Below, piece after piece: positions 8,773-18,135 of a stretch of DNA of 64,000 nt. Made by a program: the position numbers and the translations under genes. Numbering within the stretch: the stretch's first letter is position 1; each line of letters starts with the position of its first letter. The notes beneath the pieces are model-generated. The model saw only the letters and a program-made list of their open reading frames with translations. It was not told the origin of the DNA and searched no databases. Source of the DNA: Dokdonia sp. PRO95 (lineage in GTDB: Bacteria > Bacteroidota > Bacteroidia > Flavobacteriales > Flavobacteriaceae); NCBI RefSeq assembly GCF_000355805.1, contig NZ_CM001837.1, positions 941,408 to 1,005,407 on the forward strand, in the 5' to 3' direction.

Positions 8773-10863
8773 ATGGTTGCGACACAAGAACTACACTCCC
8801 TTTTAAAAACTCACTTTGGTTATGATGGCTTTAGACCTAACCAGCAAGAGATTATTGAGTCCATTTGTAATGGGCAAGATGCACTAGTCATAATGCCTAC
8901 AGGTGGTGGTAAATCTATGTGTTTTCAACTGCCAGCTCTGGCGCTTGACGGGGTTGCCCTCGTGATCTCACCGCTTATTGCATTAATGAAAGATCAGGTA
9001 GATGCTTTGCGAGCAAATGGTATTAAAGCAGCCTATTATAACAGTACACAACCACCAGAAGAGACGCAAAAGGTACTGTTAGACCTACAGCACAATGCGC
9101 TAGATCTTATTTATGTGGCTCCAGAAAGTTTACAACTATTAGACCCCGTGCTTTCTACAATAAAGATATCACTCATTGCCATAGATGAGGCGCACTGTAT
9201 CTCATCTTGGGGACACGATTTTAGACCCGCTTACACACAACTAGGCTACTTAAAAAGACGTTACCCAGAAACCCCACTTGTAGCACTCACGGCAACTGCA
9301 GATAGATCTACGCAAGATGACATTGCACAACAACTTAGTATCCCACAAGCAAAAAAATACATCTCCTCTTTTGACAGACCTAACCTCTATCTGGACGTGC
9401 GACCAGGTCAAAAAAGAAACGAGCAAATTCTTGACTTTCTAGAAGATCACCCTTTTGAGAGTGGTATCATTTACTGTCTATCAAGAAAAAGCACAGAAAA
9501 TCTCGCGGCCAAACTTAAGAGCAACGGGCACAACGCTGCCGCCTACCACGCAGGTATGAGTGCAGAGCAACGCTCAAAAGTGCAAGAAGATTTTATAAAC
9601 GACACCACACCTATAATTTGTGCCACTATTGCCTTTGGGATGGGTATTGACAAGAGTAACGTGCGCTGGGTGATACACTATAATATGCCTAAAAATCTTG
9701 AAGGATATTATCAAGAAATAGGTAGAGCAGGCCGTGATGGCTTACCCTCACACACCGTGCTTTTTTACAGCTATGCAGACACGATGCAGCTACGCCAGTT
9801 TATAGATGGAGCAAAAAATGCCGACTACCAGATGGCTAAGCTTGACCGTATGCAGCAATATGCAGAGGCCCTAAGCTGTAGGCGTAAGGTTCTTATAAAT
9901 TACTTTGGCGAGTTTTTATCGCAAGACTGTGGCAACTGTGACATTTGTAAAAATGCACCCGCATATTTTGACGGCACCGTACTTACTCAAAAAGTACTTT
10001 CCGGGGTGGCACGTATGCAACAAAAGGAAGCAATGGGTACCGTGATAGACGTTTTACGAGGTTCTCAAAACGCCCAAGTGTATGACAAAGGGTATCAGAA
10101 TATAAAAACTTACGGCGCTGCAAAAGATGTCTCCTGGCGAGATCTTCAGCAGTATGTGATACAAATGATTAATCAAGGGTTGTTAGAAATACGCTTTCGC
10201 GAAAGCGGAAGACTTCTCCTCACACCGCTTTCTAAAGAAGTTTTATACGACGGTAAAAAGATCCAACTCGCAAAACCTAGTAAGGAGAAAGCCAAACCGA
10301 TTACTAAAGAACGTAAGCCTAAAAAACCAAAAGGTTCTCTTTTTGAAAAACTACGAGAGCTAAGAGCCGAACTAGCTAGAGAGGCAAATGTTGCGGCTTA
10401 TATTGTATTCTCAGATGCGTCTCTTAAAGCTATGGAAGACCAAGAGCCTGTGACTCAAAAACAGTTTTTAGACATACAAGGTGTAGGGCAAGCCAAAATG
10501 GAAAAATATGGCGCCGACTTTTTAAAACTCATCAAAGAGCACCTCAAAAAACCAAAACCTAAAAGCGGTAGCAAAACGTATCTTGAGACTAAAAACCTCA
10601 TCCAGCAAGGCCTCTCACTTGAAGAAATTGCAGAGGCTCGCAAGCTCACCATAGGCTCTGTGTACAATCACCTCATAAAGCTGCACGAAGAGGGTATGGA
10701 GATAGATTTTTACCAGTTTATACAGCCCGCAGAGGTCAAGCAAGTACACGACGCTATCTTAAAAGTGGCAGATCCAGATAAGCTTAAATCTTTTTATGAA
10801 TACTTCAAGGAGGAGATGCCGTACTGGAAAATAAGGCTTGCGCTATTCTTAAAAGGTAGGTAG
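8773..10863 (+). CDS. recQ: ATP-dependent DNA helicase RecQ
   Basis: 3'-5' helicase of recombination and replication repair. It has 696 residues. Walker A MPTGGGKS (about 41-48), DEAH box D138-H141 within AIDEAHCISSWGHDFRP, helicase motifs SSFDRPNL and YYQEIGRAGRDG, then RQC zinc cysteines (CRRKVLINYFGE...CGNCDIC, about 370-395). An HRDC domain (about 520-590) and a C-terminal helix-turn-helix-like tail (SLEEIAEARKLTIGSVYNHL, about 615-634) follow. A dispersed palindrome encodes RFRES around residue 475, in the winged-helix to HRDC linker region. It is the first of two close genes. Confidence 0.95.
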   Translation: MVATQELHSLLKTHFGYDGFRPNQQEIIESICNGQDALVIMPTGGGKSMCFQLPALALDGVALVISPLIALMKDQVDALRANGIKAAYYNSTQPPEETQKVLLDLQHNALDLIYVAPESLQLLDPVLSTIKISLIAIDEAHCISSWGHDFRPAYTQLGYLKRRYPETPLVALTATADRSTQDDIAQQLSIPQAKKYISSFDRPNLYLDVRPGQKRNEQILDFLEDHPFESGIIYCLSRKSTENLAAKLKSNGHNAAAYHAGMSAEQRSKVQEDFINDTTPIICATIAFGMGIDKSNVRWVIHYNMPKNLEGYYQEIGRAGRDGLPSHTVLFYSYADTMQLRQFIDGAKNADYQMAKLDRMQQYAEALSCRRKVLINYFGEFLSQDCGNCDICKNAPAYFDGTVLTQKVLSGVARMQQKEAMGTVIDVLRGSQNAQVYDKGYQNIKTYGAAKDVSWRDLQQYVIQMINQGLLEIRFRESGRLLLTPLSKEVLYDGKKIQLAKPSKEKAKPITKERKPKKPKGSLFEKLRELRAELAREANVAAYIVFSDASLKAMEDQEPVTQKQFLDIQGVGQAKMEKYGADFLKLIKEHLKKPKPKSGSKTYLETKNLIQQGLSLEEIAEARKLTIGSVYNHLIKLHEEGMEIDFYQFIQPAEVKQVHDAILKVADPDKLKSFYEYFKEEMPYWKIRLALFLKGR
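10191..10208. repeat. dispersed palindrome copy inside recQ
   Basis: ACGCTTTCGCGAAAGCGG; perfect core, one outer base differs. Read in the RFRES frame. Confidence 0.95.
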
Positions 10864-10890
10864 TTTTCTTTTTTACCTACTTTTAGGGCT

Positions 10891-12333
10891 ATGAAAGAAT
10901 TTACGCTTTCGCGAAAAATAGGTTTTATTACAGGCCCGTTACTTTGCATTCTCATACTAGCATTACCTTTTGATATTATCAACCCAGCGATAGATAAAGT
11001 GGTTGCCATTGCCGTATGGATGATTATCTGGTGGATTACAGAAGCTGTTTCTATTTCTGTAACCGCGTTAATCCCGTTAGCACTATTTCCACTACTTGGT
11101 ATAGGTACTATAAAAGAAGTTGCAAGCAACTATGCAAACCCTATTGTGTATCTGTTTTTTGGAGGATTTGTCATCGCGCTAGCACTAGAAAAAGTACAAC
11201 TGCACAAGCGTATTGCGTTATCTATTCTCAAAATCACAGGCACTAAAGCAAATGGTATTATCTTAGGTTTTATGATTGCCACTGGCCTTATGAGTATGTG
11301 GATTTCAAACACGGCAAGTACGGTCGTGATGCTGCCCATAGCTGTATCTGTCATTCAACTTCTCATAGATGACGAAGATGGATTTACAAAAAACGACCGC
11401 AACTTTGCGCTTAGTATTATGCTAGGCATCGCCTTTGGCGCAAATATAGGTGGGATGGCGACCTTGATAGGCACACCACCTAACTCTGTAATGCTTGCCT
11501 TTTTAAATGAAAGTTATAATGTAGATATAGGCTTTTTTCAATGGATGAAAATGGGTGTTCCCTTTTCTATCTTATTGATGACTATTACCTACTTTATGAT
11601 TACCCGCGTCTTTTATCGCAACGGCTTAGGCACGATAGGGAAGTCTGCAAATATTATACAAACCGAACTTGACAAACTAGGTCCTATCTCAATGGGTGAG
11701 AAAGTGGTTTTAGCAATATTCCTCATTACAGCAATCTCGTGGATTTTGCGCTCGTATTTAAACAACCTGCTACCAGATATTACCCTTACAGACACGACCA
11801 TTTCTGTCATTGCCGCACTACTTATGTTTATAGTACCTATTGATTACAAGAAAGGTTCTTTTCCGCTCAATTGGGAAGATACTTCGCGATTACCTTGGGG
11901 GATTCTCATTCTCTTTGGCGGCGGTCTCGCACTTGCTTCTGGACTAGCACAATCTGGTTTTATAGATATGATAGGTTCCTACATATCACAGCAGGAAGAC
12001 TGGAGTATGTGGGTGGTGACTGCCGTTCTTATTTTCTTAATGCTCTTTATGACCGAGTTAATGAGTAATGTAGCCCTCGTGACCATACTCGTACCTCTTG
12101 TGGTAGGTATTGCCATCGGGATGGATGTGCCTATGCTACAGATGGTCATTCCCGTAACCCTTGCTTCTAGTTGTGCTTTTATGCTCCCTATGGCTACACC
12201 GCCTAATGCGATTGTATTTGCTAGTGGTCACGTACGCGTAGACCAGATGGCGCGTGTGGGTGTGGTTTTAAATCTCATCTCTGTAGGGTTGCTATTTGCA
12301 CTGGCGTATTATGTAATACCGGTATTGTTTTAA
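10891..12333 (+). CDS. SLC13/DASS family sodium-coupled anion or dicarboxylate transporter
   Basis: Inner-membrane symporter of 480 residues with about 11-13 hydrophobic segments. DASS signatures: an SNT-type motif in the first half (MSMWISNTASTVVMLPI) and its counterpart in the second half (MTELMSNVALVTILVPL), plus the IGTPPNSV and MATPPNAIVF hairpins. The second-half motif reads SNV rather than SNT. Substrate is probably a C4-dicarboxylate or similar anion; sulfate cannot be excluded. It starts 27 bp after recQ, so it may be co-transcribed. Its N-terminus (FTLSRK) is encoded by a partial dispersed palindrome. Confidence 0.9.
   Translation: MKEFTLSRKIGFITGPLLCILILALPFDIINPAIDKVVAIAVWMIIWWITEAVSISVTALIPLALFPLLGIGTIKEVASNYANPIVYLFFGGFVIALALEKVQLHKRIALSILKITGTKANGIILGFMIATGLMSMWISNTASTVVMLPIAVSVIQLLIDDEDGFTKNDRNFALSIMLGIAFGANIGGMATLIGTPPNSVMLAFLNESYNVDIGFFQWMKMGVPFSILLMTITYFMITRVFYRNGLGTIGKSANIIQTELDKLGPISMGEKVVLAIFLITAISWILRSYLNNLLPDITLTDTTISVIAALLMFIVPIDYKKGSFPLNWEDTSRLPWGILILFGGGLALASGLAQSGFIDMIGSYISQQEDWSMWVVTAVLIFLMLFMTELMSNVALVTILVPLVVGIAIGMDVPMLQMVIPVTLASSCAFMLPMATPPNAIVFASGHVRVDQMARVGVVLNLISVGLLFALAYYVIPVLF
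10903..10916. repeat. decayed half-copy of dispersed palindrome in transporter start
   Basis: ACGCTTTCGCGAAA followed by AATA; the left 14 bases are intact. Encodes TLSRK at residues 5-9. Confidence 0.8.
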
Positions 12334-12337
12334 AGTT

Positions 12338-12355
12338 ACGCTTTCGCGAAAGCGT
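12338..12355. repeat. dispersed palindrome copy between convergent genes
   Basis: Perfect 18-bp palindrome filling most of the 29-bp gap between two convergent stops, where a terminator would be expected. No T-run, so it is not a standard terminator. Confidence 0.95.
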
Positions 12356-12362
12356 ACTCGTA

Positions 12363-12875
12363 TCATAGCTCCGTAGGTTGAATACCACTTACACGTATGC
12401 CGAGGTCTGTGAGTGTTTTGGTTTTCTTTTCATTACCAGTAATCATCGTGATGGAATTTACCTCTAGATGTTTCAAAATCTTTGCTGCTGCCGAAAAGTC
12501 TCTATTGTCTTTATGAAAACCTACGGCCTCGTACGCATCTGCCTGCGGCATACCTTGTTTTTTGAGCGGTAAGGTATTGAGGAGTGCATAATGACCATTT
12601 CCTTTTCCTTCTTGCTCTAGCCAGATTACAATGCCCTTTCCTGCTCGTTCTATAAGTTGCTGTGATATTTCCATTTGCTCACGACAATCACACTCTATAC
12701 TATTAAAATGGTGAGCAAAAATGCACGAGGAATGTACCCTACAAAGCACATCTTCTGCTCCGCTCACATCTCCCATCACTAGCGCGTGAGACTCCTTGAT
12801 ACCGTCATAAAAGAGTATCTCTTTATAGGTGCCATATTTGGTTTTAATAGTTCCTTCGGCGAGTTGTACAATCAT
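12363..12875 (-). CDS. GTP cyclohydrolase II-like protein (stand-alone RibA domain)
   Basis: The 170 residues resemble the GTP cyclohydrolase II domain, which opens GTP for riboflavin synthesis. The zinc site is recognisable: VHSSCIFAHHFNSIECDCREQM has the three-cysteine pattern of the family VHSEC...CDCG(E/Q)Q motif. WLEQEGKGNG corresponds to the family YLRQEGRGIG, and DAYEAVGFHKDNRDF to the DT.EAN..LGF..D.RD segment. It deviates at several normally conserved positions (EGKG for EGRG), so a divergent paralogue with a changed substrate is possible; flavobacteria usually also have a fused RibBA. It lies 21 bp after a methyltransferase gene, probably in one transcript. Confidence 0.75.
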   Translation of the reverse strand: MIVQLAEGTIKTKYGTYKEILFYDGIKESHALVMGDVSGAEDVLCRVHSSCIFAHHFNSIECDCREQMEISQQLIERAGKGIVIWLEQEGKGNGHYALLNTLPLKKQGMPQADAYEAVGFHKDNRDFSAAAKILKHLEVNSITMITGNEKKTKTLTDLGIRVSGIQPTEL

Positions 12876-12896
12876 TGTGTTGTGGTATTTACTAGT

Positions 12897-13481
12897 TTAC
12901 TTTTTTACCATTTTGATAAATAACTCCTTACCTGCACGAGCAGCTACTGAGTTATAGGCAGTCTCCATTTTTTGAATATCAAAGTGTTCTGAAAACAAGC
13001 TTTCATATTCTGTAGTGCTTCCTCCGTATGGTGGTCCTTTCTCAGTAAGAGGAAAGTTAAAAAGTAAGCCTACGAGCTTCCCTTTAGTTTTAAGCAATGT
13101 ATGCATATGTGCAACATAAGCAGTTCTCAAGTCTGGCTGCAATGCGCAGAAAAACGTCTGCTCTAGGATTACATCAAACTGACCGTCATACGTAAAGAAA
13201 TCTTCTTGTATGAGTTGCGAACTAGGAAAATCTGGCACTCGCTGTTTCAAATTTTCTAATGCAAGTTGAGAAAAGTCTACTACATACACATTTTTAAACC
13301 CCTGCTCCCAGCAGTACTGGGCCTCATAGCTATAACCGCCACCAGGGATTAAAATTTTAAGCTCCTTATTTTCTAATTGATCGAGGTAGGCTTTGATAGA
13401 TGGAGAGACCTCTTTTAAGTCCCAACCTGCACTTCCCTCAGCATAGCGATTATTCCAATAGGTTGACGTGAGTTCCATCAT
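12897..13481 (-). CDS. SAM-dependent methyltransferase, TPMT-like
   Basis: A 194-residue class I methyltransferase. The N-terminus YWNNRYAEGSAGWD matches the thiopurine-methyltransferase family entry motif. The SAM-binding glycine motif is ILIPGGGYSYEA, followed by acidic strand end VVDFS and motif IV ILEQTFFCAL. Small-molecule substrate unknown. An adjacent start 3 bp downstream (second Met) is equally possible. It lies upstream of the GTP-cyclohydrolase-like gene and is likely co-transcribed with it; the pairing could hint at a shared heterocycle substrate, which is speculation. Confidence 0.85.
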   Translation of the reverse strand: MMELTSTYWNNRYAEGSAGWDLKEVSPSIKAYLDQLENKELKILIPGGGYSYEAQYCWEQGFKNVYVVDFSQLALENLKQRVPDFPSSQLIQEDFFTYDGQFDVILEQTFFCALQPDLRTAYVAHMHTLLKTKGKLVGLLFNFPLTEKGPPYGGSTTEYESLFSEHFDIQKMETAYNSVAARAGKELFIKMVKK

Positions 13482-13574
13482 TTAGGCTTTAGTTTGAATA
13501 CAACATCTAGTGCATAGCAATTTAAGTAAATTACTGGTAGTAGGTTTTAAATGTAGTGTGTTTTGCTTGTGGTT

Positions 13575-13592
13575 ACGCTTTCGCGAAAGCGT
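13575..13592. repeat. dispersed palindrome copy, intergenic
   Basis: Perfect 18-bp palindrome 11 bp beyond the stop of the YfiR-domain kinase gene. Confidence 0.95.
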
Positions 13593-13602
13593 AAATAATC
13601 CA

Positions 13603-15408
13603 TTACAAAAGCTCTGGAGTCATAGGAATTGTAAAATAAAAAGTACTTCCTTCGTTAATTTTCGAATTCACCCATATGGTACCTTTGTGTATCCCGACGA
13701 TCTTCTTACAATGCGCTAGGCCTATTCCCGTTCCTTTATATTGATCTTTAGTGTGTAGTCGCTGGAAGATAGAGAAAATACGTTCTTGATGATCTTTCTG
13801 TATACCGATACCATTGTCTGAAAAGGCAAATTGCCACATTTTTTCATTAGGATTTTCTGAGCTTACAGTCTCACTCACTTCGATAGCTAGAGTGGGCGAA
13901 ATATCTTCTGCACAAAACTTTAAAGCGTTTGTAATTAGATTTTGAAACAATAAGCGTAGCTCAATCTCTGACCCCATCACTGTAGGCAGATTTTTATATG
14001 TAATGGATGCTTTTTTTCTATGTATGAGGGCATAAATATCCTTCTCTAAGTCATGCACGATTTTATTACAATCTACTTGTGTAAAACTTCTAGTCTTGCC
14101 TATACGTGAGTATTCTAACAAAACATTTATAAGCTTATTCATCCTCTGACTTGCCTCTTCTATAAATTCAAGACTCTGATTACCTAAATCATCAAATTGT
14201 GCACTATAATCATTTTTTATAAGCCCAATGAAACTAGATATAGTATTAAGAGGTTCTTGTAAATCATGACTCGCGATATATGCAAATTGCTCTAAGTCTT
14301 CATTTTTCTGACTGAGTTCTTCTGCTTGGGCTAGTATTTTTGCATTTTGCAATGCAAGTTGTTTTGCTAGTTTGCTTTTACTTTTATAATTCTTATAAAT
14401 TATAAACCCTGCAACTAGAAATAAGAAGGCGATTATCCCTAAAAGCCAGTTGATATTTTTTCTAAGAGATAACGCTACGGATTGCTCATCAAGCACTTTT
14501 TTCTGGGCACTTAAACTTAATTTTTGACGATCAATACTATCCTGATTACGTTCTATTTCTTTTGCATTTTCTACTAGAATACGCTGCCTTCTTTCAAGTT
14601 CTTCTAGTTGAGATTCATTTTCTACTTCAAGCTCGTTTGCAATTTCTTGTTTTTCTTCTATAGTTTGCTTTTGTAACTCATCCTCATCAAGTAAACTCTG
14701 AATAGAGTTATTCTTTAGTTTTACAATTTCTTGAATCGTGTCTATGATTTCGTTTTGACTATTAATCTCTCTTTGATGGGCTATAATTAAAGAATCTTTT
14801 CTCTTTGCATTTTGCCTAACTAATTCAAGAGAATCTTGTGCTTCTATAAAAAGTGATTGCCATTTTTGCGAAGTTTTAATAGCATAAAATTTTAAGGAAG
14901 GAGCTATAACAAAGCTATTATTGCGCAGTAGTTCCTCATTAATTTGATGCCTAAATGTATTTCCAACTCTAATAATATTTATCATAGAGTCATTAAAGGC
15001 ATAACCTTCAGATATTACTAATATGCCCTTTCCCTCGACAGACTGTAGGATATAAGACATTTGAAAATTGTACTTTTTATTGACATACAATATATCTACA
15101 TCTGCTATATCTTTTACTGCAAGGAAATTAATAATCTCAACTGATTTTGATTGTATTTGTCTTTTTTGAGCTATAGACTTAAAATCAATAATGGTTCTAT
15201 CAGGACCCAGAACTCCTATTTTAAAGGTGTCTCCAGATTGAGGCGACCAGTTTACTTGTTGGGCAGTATTAAAAACATAGATAGCTCGCTGAACCCTAGA
15301 AACTTGTTCAACATTAGCTTGTGCTTGAACTTGAATAGAAGACCCAAAGATTATTAAGGCAACTACAATCCTAAGCGCCGTTAATAGTTTGAAATCTTTC
15401 ATGAACAA
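13603..15408 (-). CDS. YfiR-domain sensor histidine kinase
   Basis: Membrane kinase, 601 residues, last gene of a four-gene signalling operon. Signal peptide (1-30), then a periplasmic YfiR/HmsC-like (DUF4154) domain (about 38-180; VQRAIYVFNTAQQVNW...KIGVLG), a long coiled coil (about 190-312), one membrane helix (319-339), HisKA with H381 (IASHDLQEPLNTISSF), and a HATPase domain with LLFQNLITNALKF, SDNGIGI and KGTGIGLAHCKKI. The phytochrome-like H-box (HDLQEPL) is common in flavobacterial kinases. The gene starts 10 bp after the TonB receptor stop. It has no receiver of its own; the two free receivers upstream are obvious partners. A second in-frame ATG lies 6 bp downstream. Confidence 0.9.
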   Translation of the reverse strand: MFMKDFKLLTALRIVVALIIFGSSIQVQAQANVEQVSRVQRAIYVFNTAQQVNWSPQSGDTFKIGVLGPDRTIIDFKSIAQKRQIQSKSVEIINFLAVKDIADVDILYVNKKYNFQMSYILQSVEGKGILVISEGYAFNDSMINIIRVGNTFRHQINEELLRNNSFVIAPSLKFYAIKTSQKWQSLFIEAQDSLELVRQNAKRKDSLIIAHQREINSQNEIIDTIQEIVKLKNNSIQSLLDEDELQKQTIEEKQEIANELEVENESQLEELERRQRILVENAKEIERNQDSIDRQKLSLSAQKKVLDEQSVALSLRKNINWLLGIIAFLFLVAGFIIYKNYKSKSKLAKQLALQNAKILAQAEELSQKNEDLEQFAYIASHDLQEPLNTISSFIGLIKNDYSAQFDDLGNQSLEFIEEASQRMNKLINVLLEYSRIGKTRSFTQVDCNKIVHDLEKDIYALIHRKKASITYKNLPTVMGSEIELRLLFQNLITNALKFCAEDISPTLAIEVSETVSSENPNEKMWQFAFSDNGIGIQKDHQERIFSIFQRLHTKDQYKGTGIGLAHCKKIVGIHKGTIWVNSKINEGSTFYFTIPMTPELL

Positions 15409-15418
15409 AATATCCTTA

Positions 15419-18121
15419 TTATAAGCTTAAAGATAAACTCACAAAATAGTTTCTACCTTGTACACCAAACTGCCCTACTCGTCTACTATAAGTAAAATTA
15501 CCGTTACTAGTATTAGACGAATGTGTATGCTTATCTGGATATACATTAAAAATATTATTACCACCTATAGCCGCACTCACTCGTGAGTGAAGCTGATAAT
15601 GAAGTGAGAAATCTGTGAGAACCTTAGCCGAAAACTTTTGATCTCGGGACTCTATATTTCCTGTAAAGTCATTTAAAACCCAATTATCGCTATTTCCATC
15701 ATCTGGATGGAAATATTCTACAGGTCCAAACAAGGTGTTATTGAAGTGAATTTTAAATTTTTCAATATCATAAAAGCTTCTCCAACTCAGTTTATACTTA
15801 GGCTGTCCTTTCTCCAGCCTGCCAATTTCTTCTCTACTAAAAATGACTTCTTCCGCTCCCTCAAAAGCGATGGGTACTCTTATATCTTCACCTACGGTCG
15901 TGCTATTGATATTGAAACCTAAAGAACTTTCTAGATTACCATTGCCTATATTGTTCTTATAAACTAATGCAACGTCTACACCTTGAGTGTCTGTATCAAT
16001 TGCATTTGTAAAAAACTGAGCCGCCCCAACTCCAAACGGCTCAAGAATTTCTTCATATCCATCAGATATGAGTCCTGAGAGTACGATTCTATCCTTAATG
16101 GCTATATAGTAATAGTCAAGCGCAAGCGAAAAATTTGAACTAATCTTACTGCTTAAACCTATGCTGTAGTGATTTGATAATTCTGGACTTAGCCTATCTA
16201 CATTAAAAGCTTGAGCGGTAAGAGCACTTTCATTATTAAAGGTACCTACCTGCAAAATGTTGCCGTCAATAAACTGCGTACTTATATTTTGAAAAAACAC
16301 CTGATGTAAGGATGGGGCTCTAAATCCTGTAGCAATACCACCTCGCAAACTTGTATTATCATTTAACTTATAGCGAGAAGCCACTTTCCAAATCACTTGA
16401 CTCCCAAAATCATTGTAAAGTTCATTTCTAGCGGCAAGTTGTAAAAGCCATTTATCATTAATGTTTGCCTCAATATCTACATAGAAAGAGCTGTTTGTTC
16501 TAAATTTATTAAGTTCATTTTCTGGTTGAATTCCAGGAAACACTTGTGCCCCTGCAATTCTAGGTTCCTCAAGCCCATCACTACTCGTAAAGACACTACC
16601 TCCATTAACGTATGACGCCTCTTCACCTGCGCCTATCTGATAATTCTCTACTCTTAACTCGGCTCCGAAAGAGAAATTAAGACCTGACCTCCAATCGAAA
16701 GATTTTGAAAGATCTAAGTTTGATGTATTCTGACTATACAAAAAGCCTCCTGCATAAAAAGTGGTAGGTGATGCAATTCCTAAAGACGCATTATTCGAGT
16801 TATTAATAGTATAATCAAGAGCATTCATCCCGATGGTGTGGCTAAAATCTATACCCCAATTATGCTTGCTTCCTTTAAGACCAAGTGTGACTGCGTCATC
16901 TTGAATATCTGTTAAGATCTCTGGAGAAAATCCATTAGGAAATAAATCTGTAATTACGCGGTCTTCATCTTTAGGAAATCTATAAAAACCAGCTGATTTT
17001 CCTTCTCGATAATTTCTTCCACCATGAAGATACACCTGAGCACTATCTGAAACCTTAATTTCCCCATTAAAATGGATAGCTAGATTCTGAGTTTCGGCAT
17101 TACCTATCTGCATTACTTGCCTATCTGAATAGCCTGTTTGATCAAAAAAATTATTCTGAGCTATAAGTGCATTATCCTCTTCTTCGTTATCCACATAAAC
17201 ACGTCCCGTATAATTACCTGCTCTATTGGTAGCTTCTCGTTTTCTGTATTCACCCGTAATATTTAAAAATCCCTCCTTACCTAGCTTCATGCCAAAATTT
17301 GCACCTGCAAATTGAGTTAGCCCATCACCCTCCTCATTAATTTTTAATAAATTATTTAAGGTGACAGCATTAGTTTGGTTTTTAAGGATGATGTTAATAA
17401 CTCCTGCAATCGCATCAGATCCGTATTGAGAAGTCGCTCCATCTCTTAGTATCTCAATACGTTCTATAGCACTTAAGGGAATAGCATTAAAATCTGTACC
17501 TACGGCACCTCGACCTATGGTACCATTTACATTTAATAACGAGCTATTGTGTCTTCTTTTTCCATTGATAAGCACAAGAACTTGATCTGTACCTAATCCT
17601 CGTAAAGTAGCTGGATCAATGTGGTCTGTACCATCTGAAATTGTTTGTCTAGTCGAATAAAATGATGGTGAGAGGTAGTGTAAAATTTGACTTAACTCTA
17701 TTTGAGAAGAGTTTGTAATTTGCTGTGGTGATATAATATCAACAGAAGCCGTGTTCTGAAATGAAGAAACAGGATCAGATCTTGTACCTAATGATATAGG
17801 CTCATCTACAGAGAAACCGGTTTCAAGTTTAAAATTTACTTTTTGTGTTTCACCAGCTTTTACCACGACTGTTTTATAAAGTACATTGTACATTACAAAA
17901 CTCGCCGATAAGACGTATTCTCCTTCATCTACTTGAAATGAGAATGCTCCATTAATATCTGTTTGTGTGGACTTATTATAACCCTCTATACTTATGGTTG
18001 TACCTGGCAATACCCCAAAATTATCCGTAACCACTCCTTCTATAGTTGCTCTAGATTGAGCAACACAAAAAGATGATATTATAAGCGCAACAAACAAGGT
18101 AATCTTTGATAAGAAAGACAT
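15419..18121 (-). CDS. TonB-dependent receptor with CarboxypepD-regulatory domain
   Basis: Outer-membrane importer of 900 residues. Signal peptide (1-21, ending at VAQS), CarboxypepD_reg-like domain (about 25-100; ATIEGVVTDNFGVLPGTTISIEG), plug domain (about 125-245) with VLVLINGKRRHNSSLLNVNG and SAIERIEILRDGATSQYGSDAIAGVINI, then a 22-strand-type barrel ending in an aromatic-poor SLSLSL terminus. There is no SusD gene nearby, so it is not a SusC/SusD glycan pair. Ligand unknown; siderophore, vitamin or peptide are all possible. It lies 14 bp after a response-regulator gene and 10 bp before a histidine kinase gene, so signalling and uptake are probably coupled. Confidence 0.93.
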   Translation of the reverse strand: MSFLSKITLFVALIISSFCVAQSRATIEGVVTDNFGVLPGTTISIEGYNKSTQTDINGAFSFQVDEGEYVLSASFVMYNVLYKTVVVKAGETQKVNFKLETGFSVDEPISLGTRSDPVSSFQNTASVDIISPQQITNSSQIELSQILHYLSPSFYSTRQTISDGTDHIDPATLRGLGTDQVLVLINGKRRHNSSLLNVNGTIGRGAVGTDFNAIPLSAIERIEILRDGATSQYGSDAIAGVINIILKNQTNAVTLNNLLKINEEGDGLTQFAGANFGMKLGKEGFLNITGEYRKREATNRAGNYTGRVYVDNEEEDNALIAQNNFFDQTGYSDRQVMQIGNAETQNLAIHFNGEIKVSDSAQVYLHGGRNYREGKSAGFYRFPKDEDRVITDLFPNGFSPEILTDIQDDAVTLGLKGSKHNWGIDFSHTIGMNALDYTINNSNNASLGIASPTTFYAGGFLYSQNTSNLDLSKSFDWRSGLNFSFGAELRVENYQIGAGEEASYVNGGSVFTSSDGLEEPRIAGAQVFPGIQPENELNKFRTNSSFYVDIEANINDKWLLQLAARNELYNDFGSQVIWKVASRYKLNDNTSLRGGIATGFRAPSLHQVFFQNISTQFIDGNILQVGTFNNESALTAQAFNVDRLSPELSNHYSIGLSSKISSNFSLALDYYYIAIKDRIVLSGLISDGYEEILEPFGVGAAQFFTNAIDTDTQGVDVALVYKNNIGNGNLESSLGFNINSTTVGEDIRVPIAFEGAEEVIFSREEIGRLEKGQPKYKLSWRSFYDIEKFKIHFNNTLFGPVEYFHPDDGNSDNWVLNDFTGNIESRDQKFSAKVLTDFSLHYQLHSRVSAAIGGNNIFNVYPDKHTHSSNTSNGNFTYSRRVGQFGVQGRNYFVSLSLSL

Positions 18122-18135
18122 TAACTGGGGGTAAT

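Noticed and set aside
12363-12875. Calling this gene ribA outright
   Set aside because: The zinc cysteines fit, but altered catalytic-loop residues leave room for a divergent paralogue, so no symbol was given.
13510-13719. 69-codon plus-strand frame
   Set aside because: Overlaps a palindrome and the 3' end of the YfiR kinase gene on the other strand, with no recognisable domain.
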